From JBCBST01 sp039819115 (GTDB lineage Bacteria; Bacteroidota; Rhodothermia; Balneolales; Balneolaceae), in contig JBCBST010000123.1 of the NCBI GenBank assembly GCA_039819115.1, positions 1-9,255 of the forward strand: a stretch of 9,255 nt of DNA. Reading direction: 5' to 3'. Of the stretch, positions 1 through 7,941 are shown piece by piece. Each line of letters begins with the position of its first letter. Positions within the stretch are counted from its first letter, which is position 1. Position numbers and translations under genes: made by a program. The notes below the pieces were generated by a model, which worked only from the letters and a program-made list of their open reading frames with translations, did no database searches and was not told the origin of the DNA.

Positions 1-79
1 GGAGTGGCTTCCAAAATTGTAATGAAAGATATCCGGCAAACCATCTCGTATTCCTTCAATCAATTTTGGAAGCCACTCC
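1..79. repeat. Perfect 19-bp inverted repeat around a 41-bp centre
   Basis: Bases 1-19 (ggagtggcttccaaaattg) are the exact reverse complement of bases 61-79 (caattttggaagccactcc). The arms enclose 41 bases (20-60) and the pairing stops at the inner ends (20 and 60 are both t). The left arm reaches the window edge, so it could be longer. The right arm is coding sequence of the RHS shell gene. Only one orientation of the centre keeps the RHS reading frame open, and it is not the orientation present here. The structure could be a fold-back or inverted chimera at a contig end, or a genuine very small invertible segment. The position at the extreme edge favours the artefact. Confidence 0.93.
20..60 (-). 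other. Inverted fragment of the RHS shell coding sequence
   Basis: Read as its reverse complement and joined to base 61, this segment gives an open frame. It encodes DGLPDIFHYNFGSHSGKF, running without a break into YYDKYGNIQVEDD of the RHS gene. As I recall the family, a PD-x-F-x-x-NF-x-x-SGKF stretch is typical of the pre-repeat region of Bacteroidota RHS proteins, so this is very likely true upstream coding sequence in flipped orientation. In the orientation given, the RHS frame meets TAA at 20-22 and TGA at 23-25. Whether the flip is biological or an assembly or amplification artefact cannot be decided from the window. Confidence 0.8.
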
Positions 80-3000
80 GGTAAGTTCTATTACGATAAA
101 TATGGGAACATACAGGTAGAAGACGACACGCCTTTCGATATAAAGGTTACGATTACCGGTGGTTTAATCACAGAGATTATTATCACCGACCCAAACGGTA
201 CGGTGTACAGGTTTGGACAGAATGGGGCCATTGAACGCGTTCGTACCTACACCACCCCGTATACTGACGCTACCGGGACCGGATCTGAATCGGAACAGTC
301 CTACGATGCCTCCTGGTATTTAACATCCATCAGATATACCTCCGGTAAAGAAGTTACCTACTCTTACACTGTGGAATCCAACTTTGGTTCGTCAACGATA
401 AATCGTAGAGGGAGTGTAGAAAAGTATTTTGGTGAGGTAAGCCGGACGAGTGTTCGTGATTTACACCTGCAACGCGTGCACTTAACCCAGATCACCTACG
501 AAGATAAAAGTGTTCATTTTACCCGGTCTACAAACCGGCTGGATTTTACAGAAGAACCCAAGATTGATTCTATTGTGGTCAAAGTAGATGATAACACGCT
601 GATGAGCTATGCCTTAGAGTATATGTATCTGGGTACGGTTGATAACAAACGATTGCTGTTAGATTCTTTAACGGTTTTAGACGCCGCTGGGAGTGTTCAT
701 CAAACCTGGGGGTTTAGTTATCTGGGAACCGGGGTATGGATACCGGATACCGACAGCTATGCCATTGATCATTGGGGATTTTTTAACGGCCAAACAGGTA
801 ATGATGATGATGGTACGGGGGAAAAACTTCCGGAACACTACAGGGAAGTATCGCCTCAGAATTTCGTCTATCAGGCAGGAATTAACCGGCAACCTATTCC
901 CACAAAATCACAGATTGGATTGCTTAGTACCATCTCACATCCAGCCGGTGGTAACATATCGTTTGAGTATGAGCCCAATACCTATTCCGGGGTAGGAGGA
1001 GAGCCTGTACTCACACAGATCGTGGAATTTAATGGCTGTGACAATAATCAATGTGCCACAGTAGATACCGTTGTTAATGTTACCGTATCTACCGACCCGT
1101 TTACCATAGACCTTAACTCAGGTAACACATTGGCGTTGAAGAGTTCGGTATTTGGTATTGAGGTACTTGGTGAACCAGCTCCGGTTCCTGCGTACAAGGA
1201 TTCCTGTAGTATTGGCGAAGACTATAACACCAAATACCTGAGGGCGTATTTAGTAGGAGTTAGCAATCCTTCTTACAACCAAGAGCTTCCTCTTAACCCC
1301 TTTGGAACGCTATGTCCAATGCAATCTGTCCCGGCGGGAACGTATAAGGTGGAAGTGGACGTGCCAGCAAATTTTACCGATCAGGCGGAAGTGAGTCTTA
1401 CTGCTTTAGTGGAAGACGAAGTGAATGTTCTGGTCGGACCGGGGCACCGGGTGCAAAAGGTAACGTATGATGATGGGAATCCGGCCACAGTAAATCGCGA
1501 AACTACCTACAGTTACACCTTATTTTCCGATACGACCAAGTCAAGCGGGATGTTGGCCAGAAAGGTGAAATACTATGACTGTGATTTTGCACTAGGCGGG
1601 CTCTGCATGCACGCCGTAGTATCCGACAGCCATGATGGAGTGAGCGAACAAGGACCACAAATGGGGTACTCGAATATTGAAGTAAGTGAACAAAACGGGG
1701 GGTACACCCGGTACTACTTTAGCAATTCTGGTGGAGGACCGGGTGCGTTAAACAATGTCTTCACGGATATACCGAGCGATAATGTCGCTCTCCCTGGGAT
1801 GGGCTGGCATTCTTATGGTTGGGGAAGAGGGAAGGTGTACCGTGTGGAGTCGTTTGATTCAGGCGGCGAATTGCTTACCCGGCAAAAAAAGGCCTATAAG
1901 TATTTGACCAAAAACACGCAGGCCGGTACGTACTCGGAGCTATTCAGCGATAATTATGAGATTCCTGAGTTTCACACGCGAGCCCTTTCCGGCGCCACGC
2001 AAACGCACTTTTTAGGGAAAAGTAGTTGGATATCCATATCCTATCGGTATCCGGTATGGGGTCGTATAGAATCGGAAGAGATGATTTCTTTTGATTCGAT
2101 GGGGTCAGACTCGTTAGTTGTTAAAACCGAGTATACTTATGATGACAACCATAAACAGATCGTTACCCAAACCCAGACCAACAGCCGGACCGGAGAACAG
2201 CGAAAAACCACGTACAGGTATGCTCATGAGCAATACGCGGCTATGGCTGATTCGAACATGCTCACCCAGCCTTACTCGGTACTCCTGGAAGATGGGGCAA
2301 ACAACGATCTGAGCAAATCCTGGACGGAATGGAATGATGGTTCTGCTTCTGGTTTTATCGCTCCCGGTGGGATTTGGCGTGCATGGAAACAGTCTCAATG
2401 GGAAGGAAGCAACTCTGGTGACGTTACCGCTCCATCAACACCAGGAGAAGCCATAACTGTTCAGAAGATTAATGAATATAATGCTTTAGGTAACGTAATA
2501 GAAATGGAAGACGCAGCGGGCGTAGTTTCTTCTTTCCATTATGATAACACCGGAACGCAAGTTGTGGGAGTTTTTTCCAATACACCCCAGAATGACATCG
2601 ATGTGGTGTATATGGACGATGTTTATCAAAGCTCCTTTGGACCACTTCCGAACGGATTGGTGTCCTATAAAAATGGGAATGGCACCCTGACCTATTCCAT
2701 GGGCGAAGAAGACCAGGTTCCGCACCTCAGAGTCGAGATAGATAATCTGACAAACCGCGCTGCCGGGGTCCGCCTGTCGGTGGGATCTCAGCCGGCGGGC
2801 AAGCAATTCCGGTTGGATCTAGAGTACAAGGTAACCGAAGGTGTTTTTCATGTGAAAGGCTTTAACTCCACAACGGCGACCCATACTAACTGGATAACGA
2901 GCGGAGTAACTTCCGGGTGGGTGAAAACCTCCGTGGATTTTGTTACAGCCACGGACGGGCATTTATACCTGCGTAGTCCATGGAATGGAACCGGAGCTCC

Positions 3001-6000
3001 GAATACCACCTTTTACTTGCGTCATATTCGTATTTACCCTGTTGAAGCCCAGGCTCAAAGCGCGAATTATCATGCCACCTTCCAAACTCCGGTGTATGTG
3101 ATGGACCAGAGCGGTTCAGCAGTTACATATGAGTACGATGATGCCGGACGGTTAAACGGGACGCGGAATACTAATGGTTACCAGACAACCGCCTACTCCT
3201 ATGGATACTCTGCGGCTAAAAACGGAGGCGTTTATGATGCTCTGGCTCCGAATACGGTAGAAAGCATCACGTACCTTGACCCTTTTATGTACGATGACTT
3301 CAGTAGCTCGGCAAACTGGACAGATGTTGACCCTATACATACTTTATTTAATGTACAGATGGCTGGAGAAACGACCGTCCGTATGGGAACAGGCAGTGGT
3401 TACGAGACTATATTTTTGCCCCTTAGTGAAGAAAAAGTAGCTGCGAAAATCGATTTTTATCCTGATCAAACCACTGGTGGTACCCCTCATATCATGCTGG
3501 ATAAATCGGGCAACCGGTTTGCTGTTCACTATGTACCCGCATCGGATCGGTTCAGGATTCAGTATCAGAAAAACTCGGGTGGCTATCAAAATCCGTTTAC
3601 GTTTCCGCTGAATGCCCCCATCGATCAGTGGTATACGATTGAATTGTCTAAAAAAGAAGGAATTCTTACTGCCTGGGTGTATCCGAAAGGGGAAGGGCGT
3701 GACCCGGATAATTCCTATACGCTAGACGGTTTTAGCACCACCTGGACACCTAACTTTGCTCTTTCTGGTAACGGTAACTATTTCTATGCGGCCAATCTGA
3801 GTATTGCAAAATCCTGGCAATCCAGTATGGAATATGTAGACGGCTTAGGCCGCTCCATTCAGTCTCAAATGAGGGATGCTTCGAATACCGCCATCATTAC
3901 CGATACCAGATATAACGAGCGGGGACTTCCGGAAGTAGCTTCACGTCCAATAGAGGAAAACGGGGTGACTTCCTATCGCCCGAATTTATTGGAAGGTACG
4001 GGTGCCTTCACGCCCGGTCAGCAATTGAACAGCACTTCCGATGTGGAAGACTACTACGATCCGCTGGTGGCCTCAGGTACCGAAGATTTCGCCTATACCT
4101 ACACTCAATACGAAGATGCGCCCATGGCCCGTGTAACGGAACAACGCCTGCCGGGCGGGGCCAGCTTTGACGTACAAACCAGTTACGGGCTTAATACCAC
4201 CGAGACCTTTGCAACAGCGGCACAGGGCAGTACGCCAGCCAAAACCTGGGCAGCGAACACCCTTACTAAAACGGTAACTACCGATCCGAGTAACAGACGG
4301 ACGATTACCTATACCGACGGCTGGGGGCAAACCATTGCCAGCGGGGTAGACATGAACGGGGACAGTAAACTCACCCGCTCCTCCACCGACCTGGTTACTG
4401 AATTTGCCTATGATACACGCGGAAACCTGGTGCGGGTGGAAGACCCCAAAGGTCTGGCTACGACGTACACCTACAACCAACTAGGACAACTGACCGGAAC
4501 GTCATTACCCGACCAGGAGAATTCCAACAGCTACCGTTATGACGATAAAGGCAGACTCCGTTTTACCCAACACGCCGGACATAAAGAGTCGGGCGGGGAT
4601 TTGACGGTATCGCTCAATACCACCGGGAATAGTCACTTCGAGCGTACCATTTCCCCACAGAAATCCGGGAGATTATCCTTTACGATTAGCACCACGTTGA
4701 ATGAAGCTGATTATCGGGCTTGGATTGCCGATGATGTAAATGGAGATCAACTGCTTGTGGAAGGGATTGCACCTCTTGATGAAGGCTGGGAAACGTCAAC
4801 CGGTAAGTCGATGCTCGCACGCGAAGGCACGTATAAATTCTTTGGCAGAACGGTTTCGAACGGAATGGACCAGACCGAGAATACCAATGGCTCGTTACAG
4901 TTTCGCGCTTTTCAATATGCATACACGAAATACGACGATCTGGAACGTGTAACCGAAACCGGAGAGTATTATGGAAGCACCAGTTTTTCCAGTGCAGATC
5001 CAAACAACGATTCCTTTCCAACCAGTGACCATCAAAAGCTGGTAGAATACAAATACGATGCGGCTAATGGGTACAGCGGAGCTCAAAACCTTAAGGGTCG
5101 CCTGGCACAGGTATGGTATTATGATCCCACAGATTTAACGGCTACTCCTCATAAAACCTTTTACAGCTATAATGAGCTCGGATTAGTGGAATGGATGAAG
5201 CATGATTATAACGGAATGGGACTCAAAACCGTTGCGTACAGCTACGATGAACTGGGACGACAAACCGGAGTTCACGTCCAGGAAGGTGCAGGAACCGATG
5301 AGCTACACCTTTGGTACAGCTACGACGGGTTTGGGCGGTTACATCAGGTGCATTCCAGCACATCCAGATCTGGTACACGTACCGAGCGGGCTGAATACCA
5401 GTATTTCCCTGATGGACAGGTGCGCCAGCTGGATCTGGGATCAGGTACCCAGGTAGTCGATTATACCTATACCGTACAGGGTTGGATGGACCGCTTAAAC
5501 AACCCGGGCAGTTTAGGTAGCGACCAGTTTGCCATGGATCTGGCATATGCCAACAACGGTAACATCACCCATCAGCAGTGGGTGCAGCGGGAAGAGTCGG
5601 CAACGGCAGCCAATTATTACTATGGCTATGATAATGCGAATCGCCTCACGACTGCATGTTATGGTAGCAACGGCTGTTCCGTGTCATCCACCGGGGCTTA
5701 CGATGCCGGATACACGTATGACGACAATGGCAATATCACCAAGCTGAATCGTATAGGATCCACGGGTAGCTCACGACTCAACAGCCTGGAGTCGGTGAGC
5801 TTCCTGACCAATACCAATAAATACAGCTCGGTTTCACTCCGTAACGGAACAGGATCGGCAGTAACGAATAACTTTGGGTACGATGCCCGGGGTAATATGG
5901 TCAGCAGTGACGTGCAGAATCTGAAAAACACGACCTACGACTGGCGGAACCTCCCGTCGTGGGTAGTGGCAGGCACCCAGGCCATCACCTATGCCTATGA

Positions 6001-6163
6001 CCCGGACGGCAATCGTATTCATAAGCAGGTCGTAGGCGGTTCCGGTCAATTCTACATCCGTGGTGCGGATGGAAAAACCATCGCCGTATATAACGAATCC
6101 GGCACCATCCAATTCTTTAACATCCTGGCCGGTTCAGCTATGATTGGCCAAATCCGACGGTAA
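62..6163 (+). CDS. Giant RHS/YD-repeat shell protein without an RHS core, 5' partial
   Basis: This is a very large RHS protein whose YD repeats are expected to form a hollow beta-cocoon around a toxin or effector. The frame is open from 26 and family-like from 62 (NFGSHSGKF). The first possible start, GTG at 203, lies inside conserved sequence (DPNGTVYRFG), so the true start and any signal peptide lie upstream. Residue numbers here count from 203. The order is: pre-repeat domain (about 1-265); beta-rich insert with paired Cys (about 266-410); YD-like strands; beta-sandwich insert (about 805-946); second insert resembling a LamG-type fold (about 1026-1200); YVDGLGRSIQ motif (about 1211); YD repeats; third insert (about 1462-1567); and dense YD repeats (YSYDELGRQTG, YDNANRLT, YAYDPDGNRI) to the end. 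It stops at FNILAGSAMIGQIRR, just where DHLGSVR of the core should follow. The core lies two genes downstream. The family is certain; the role as a toxin shell is inferred. Confidence 0.93.
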   Translation, partial: NFGSHSGKFYYDKYGNIQVEDDTPFDIKVTITGGLITEIIITDPNGTVYRFGQNGAIERVRTYTTPYTDATGTGSESEQSYDASWYLTSIRYTSGKEVTYSYTVESNFGSSTINRRGSVEKYFGEVSRTSVRDLHLQRVHLTQITYEDKSVHFTRSTNRLDFTEEPKIDSIVVKVDDNTLMSYALEYMYLGTVDNKRLLLDSLTVLDAAGSVHQTWGFSYLGTGVWIPDTDSYAIDHWGFFNGQTGNDDDGTGEKLPEHYREVSPQNFVYQAGINRQPIPTKSQIGLLSTISHPAGGNISFEYEPNTYSGVGGEPVLTQIVEFNGCDNNQCATVDTVVNVTVSTDPFTIDLNSGNTLALKSSVFGIEVLGEPAPVPAYKDSCSIGEDYNTKYLRAYLVGVSNPSYNQELPLNPFGTLCPMQSVPAGTYKVEVDVPANFTDQAEVSLTALVEDEVNVLVGPGHRVQKVTYDDGNPATVNRETTYSYTLFSDTTKSSGMLARKVKYYDCDFALGGLCMHAVVSDSHDGVSEQGPQMGYSNIEVSEQNGGYTRYYFSNSGGGPGALNNVFTDIPSDNVALPGMGWHSYGWGRGKVYRVESFDSGGELLTRQKKAYKYLTKNTQAGTYSELFSDNYEIPEFHTRALSGATQTHFLGKSSWISISYRYPVWGRIESEEMISFDSMGSDSLVVKTEYTYDDNHKQIVTQTQTNSRTGEQRKTTYRYAHEQYAAMADSNMLTQPYSVLLEDGANNDLSKSWTEWNDGSASGFIAPGGIWRAWKQSQWEGSNSGDVTAPSTPGEAITVQKINEYNALGNVIEMEDAAGVVSSFHYDNTGTQVVGVFSNTPQNDIDVVYMDDVYQSSFGPLPNGLVSYKNGNGTLTYSMGEEDQVPHLRVEIDNLTNRAAGVRLSVGSQPAGKQFRLDLEYKVTEGVFHVKGFNSTTATHTNWITSGVTSGWVKTSVDFVTATDGHLYLRSPWNGTGAPNTTFYLRHIRIYPVEAQAQSANYHATFQTPVYVMDQSGSAVTYEYDDAGRLNGTRNTNGYQTTAYSYGYSAAKNGGVYDALAPNTVESITYLDPFMYDDFSSSANWTDVDPIHTLFNVQMAGETTVRMGTGSGYETIFLPLSEEKVAAKIDFYPDQTTGGTPHIMLDKSGNRFAVHYVPASDRFRIQYQKNSGGYQNPFTFPLNAPIDQWYTIELSKKEGILTAWVYPKGEGRDPDNSYTLDGFSTTWTPNFALSGNGNYFYAANLSIAKSWQSSMEYVDGLGRSIQSQMRDASNTAIITDTRYNERGLPEVASRPIEENGVTSYRPNLLEGTGAFTPGQQLNSTSDVEDYYDPLVASGTEDFAYTYTQYEDAPMARVTEQRLPGGASFDVQTSYGLNTTETFATAAQGSTPAKTWAANTLTKTVTTDPSNRRTITYTDGWGQTIASGVDMNGDSKLTRSSTDLVTEFAYDTRGNLVRVEDPKGLATTYTYNQLGQLTGTSLPDQENSNSYRYDDKGRLRFTQHAGHKESGGDLTVSLNTTGNSHFERTISPQKSGRLSFTISTTLNEADYRAWIADDVNGDQLLVEGIAPLDEGWETSTGKSMLAREGTYKFFGRTVSNGMDQTENTNGSLQFRAFQYAYTKYDDLERVTETGEYYGSTSFSSADPNNDSFPTSDHQKLVEYKYDAANGYSGAQNLKGRLAQVWYYDPTDLTATPHKTFYSYNELGLVEWMKHDYNGMGLKTVAYSYDELGRQTGVHVQEGAGTDELHLWYSYDGFGRLHQVHSSTSRSGTRTERAEYQYFPDGQVRQLDLGSGTQVVDYTYTVQGWMDRLNNPGSLGSDQFAMDLAYANNGNITHQQWVQREESATAANYYYGYDNANRLTTACYGSNGCSVSSTGAYDAGYTYDDNGNITKLNRIGSTGSSRLNSLESVSFLTNTNKYSSVSLRNGTGSAVTNNFGYDARGNMVSSDVQNLKNTTYDWRNLPSWVVAGTQAITYAYDPDGNRIHKQVVGGSGQFYIRGADGKTIAVYNESGTIQFFNILAGSAMIGQIRR

Positions 6164-6186
6164 TCAATCCCTAACCATACAGAACT

Positions 6187-7935
6187 ATGAAGACTATGAA
6201 ACACACTAACTTCTTCGCATTACTTGTTGCTCTGTTGTTATGGACAGGGAGTCTAAGCGCTCAGGAGCCGGTAACGGTACGCATGGAGCTGGATACTCAG
6301 TTTTACCCTCTCGACCCGGGCGACTCGCTCATGGTGTGCGGGAGTGGGGAGAGCCTCGGAAACTGGCAACCCCGCCGGCATATGCTGGTGCCGGTTGAAG
6401 GGCGCCCCGGAATCTATGCGGTACAAATAGCCTTTGCTCCCGAAGACATCGGTACCCAGGTATCCTACAAATTTGTCGTGGTCAAACCCGACGATATCCA
6501 GTATTGGGAAGAAGTGGCCAACCGAAGCCTGGTGGTACCCGAAGCAAATACAACCCTGCCCGTCACCAACTTTGAATACCGCAATGAGTTGGGCATCAGC
6601 CAGTCTGTACTTCCCGTTATTTTTTCCATCGATGTATCCGCCTGGGAAGGCTTTGAGGAAGAGATTGAGGCCATCGGCATCAAAGGGAGTGCGTATCCTT
6701 TGCCCCTTACCCCACGCGTTGAAAGTGATCCCCTGCCCCTGGAAGATCCGGAGTCGGATGGGATATGGACGACCACCATCAACCTGGCCTATGGAAGTCC
6801 CAGAGACCTTTCGTTTTCCCTTTACTACTTACAAAACGGGGAATGGAATAAACACCAGCTTTTCGGGAAACAGGAACATGTAGCCTTGCTTCCGGAGCAG
6901 GGAGAAGAAGTAACGCTGGCGTTATCTTTTGATCCTCAAACAGGAAACTATACTCCGGCCAGCAATCCGGCCCTGTTGTTAGATAACTACCTGGGAATGT
7001 ATCAGGCATTGGGAGACTCGGGTACTGGAACCCGGTTCCAGTATTACGCAGCGATGGAGCTGCTTAAACAAGGCAAGGCCGCCGAGGCCCGATCTGCCTA
7101 CCAGCAATATCGCACCGATCGCAATTCCTCCTGGGACCCCCGGGATGATTTTGATTATATGTGGATGGAACATCTGGGTAATACCCAGGGCTCGGCTGCG
7201 GTACAGAACTATGCAGAGAACCTGGCCAACACCGCATCCATGGAATTCACCAAAGCCTCCTACCTGGCCAAGGCTGCTGAGGTGGCGTTTATGAATGGAG
7301 ATTTACAAACGGCCAAAGCGCTAAGTAAGCGCATCTATCAGAAAGCCAAAGCCAGCGGTCAGATGAAACGATATGGTCATTTTTCCCGGCAGCTACTGGC
7401 CATGAGTTATCTGGCCGAGCATCCGGATTCCGTGGTTCACGCGCAGTCCTTATTCGAGGAAGCCGCCCGCGACAGCACCCGCCCCCGCTGGCAGCGGCAG
7501 GCTCTGGAACACCAGGCCTATGCGTATATCGATAATGAAGAATGGGAACAGGCCGAGCGTGTTCAGCGCCGACTAACCCGTATAGGTACACTAAACCAGC
7601 GACTTCGATCTCACAGGGAACTGGTTGACTTTTACCAGCGCAGGGGAGAGCATACGAAGGCCGAAGCAGCGATGGAGCATATGGATACCCAGCTGACTGA
7701 ACTGGCACAGCGCAACCCGAAGCGCTATCAGTTTGTGTGGCTGCAGACCCAACTCCATCGTGCCCGGTACTTCCGTAACAGCGGGGAGGAGGAACAGGCA
7801 CGGGCTATTCTGCAGACCGCACTTAGCGAAACAGAACGCCCGAAACAGCAGCGTCGACTTCAGCGAGCCTTAGACCGTCTGGAAGCTGCATCCGCCACCT
7901 CCGTCCCAACCACAACTTCTGATACTAACAACTAA
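6187..7935 (+). CDS. Secreted CBM20-like protein with TPR-like helical C-terminal half
   Basis: The gene begins 23 nt after the RHS shell gene and ends 6 nt before the core gene, so it is very probably in the same operon. A second ATG at 6196 could be the start instead; neither has a clear Shine-Dalgarno sequence. Residues 1-25 form a Sec signal peptide (basic MKTMKH, hydrophobic LLVALLLW, likely cut near SLSA/QE). Residues about 28-120 match the starch-binding CBM20 fold: GDSLMVCGSGESLGNWQP, then VSYKFVVV, then YWEEVANRSLVV. Residues about 130-260 form a second beta-rich segment with DGIWTTTI and SFSLYYL, perhaps another E-set or CBM-like domain. From about 265 to 570 it is helical with TPR-like spacing (AAMELLKQGKAAEARSAYQQY; GDLQTAKALSKRIYQ; GEEEQARAILQTAL). 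The C-terminus is Ser/Thr-rich. Family knowledge points to glycan binding plus protein-protein contacts. A role as surface anchor or adaptor for the split RHS pair is inference from position only. No catalytic residues are apparent. Confidence 0.88.
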   Translation: MKTMKHTNFFALLVALLLWTGSLSAQEPVTVRMELDTQFYPLDPGDSLMVCGSGESLGNWQPRRHMLVPVEGRPGIYAVQIAFAPEDIGTQVSYKFVVVKPDDIQYWEEVANRSLVVPEANTTLPVTNFEYRNELGISQSVLPVIFSIDVSAWEGFEEEIEAIGIKGSAYPLPLTPRVESDPLPLEDPESDGIWTTTINLAYGSPRDLSFSLYYLQNGEWNKHQLFGKQEHVALLPEQGEEVTLALSFDPQTGNYTPASNPALLLDNYLGMYQALGDSGTGTRFQYYAAMELLKQGKAAEARSAYQQYRTDRNSSWDPRDDFDYMWMEHLGNTQGSAAVQNYAENLANTASMEFTKASYLAKAAEVAFMNGDLQTAKALSKRIYQKAKASGQMKRYGHFSRQLLAMSYLAEHPDSVVHAQSLFEEAARDSTRPRWQRQALEHQAYAYIDNEEWEQAERVQRRLTRIGTLNQRLRSHRELVDFYQRRGEHTKAEAAMEHMDTQLTELAQRNPKRYQFVWLQTQLHRARYFRNSGEEEQARAILQTALSETERPKQQRRLQRALDRLEAASATSVPTTTSDTNN

Positions 7936-7941
7936 CCAGCT

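Noticed and set aside
49..64. Frameshift by tandem duplication CAATCAAT at 57-64, since deleting one copy gives YSFNFGSHSGK in frame
   Set aside because: The sequence further upstream in that frame (KIVMKDIRQTI) does not look like the family. The reverse complement of 20-60 gives a better match (DGLPDIFHYNF) and also explains the perfect 19-bp inverted repeat.
203..205. GTG at 203 as the start codon of the giant RHS gene
   Set aside because: Family-like protein sequence continues upstream in the same frame to at least base 62, and on through the flipped segment, so 203 is internal.
6164..6186. Terminator or promoter between the shell gene and the CBM20-TPR gene
   Set aside because: The 23-nt gap holds no hairpin with a T-run and no convincing promoter boxes. 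It looks like an operon spacer.
7289..7801. Minus-strand open frame of 170 codons, and a similar one of 135 codons at 4073-4480
   Set aside because: Both lie wholly opposite strongly supported coding sequence and show no recognisable domain or signal. They are shadows of the real genes, as are the other short antisense and out-of-frame ORFs.
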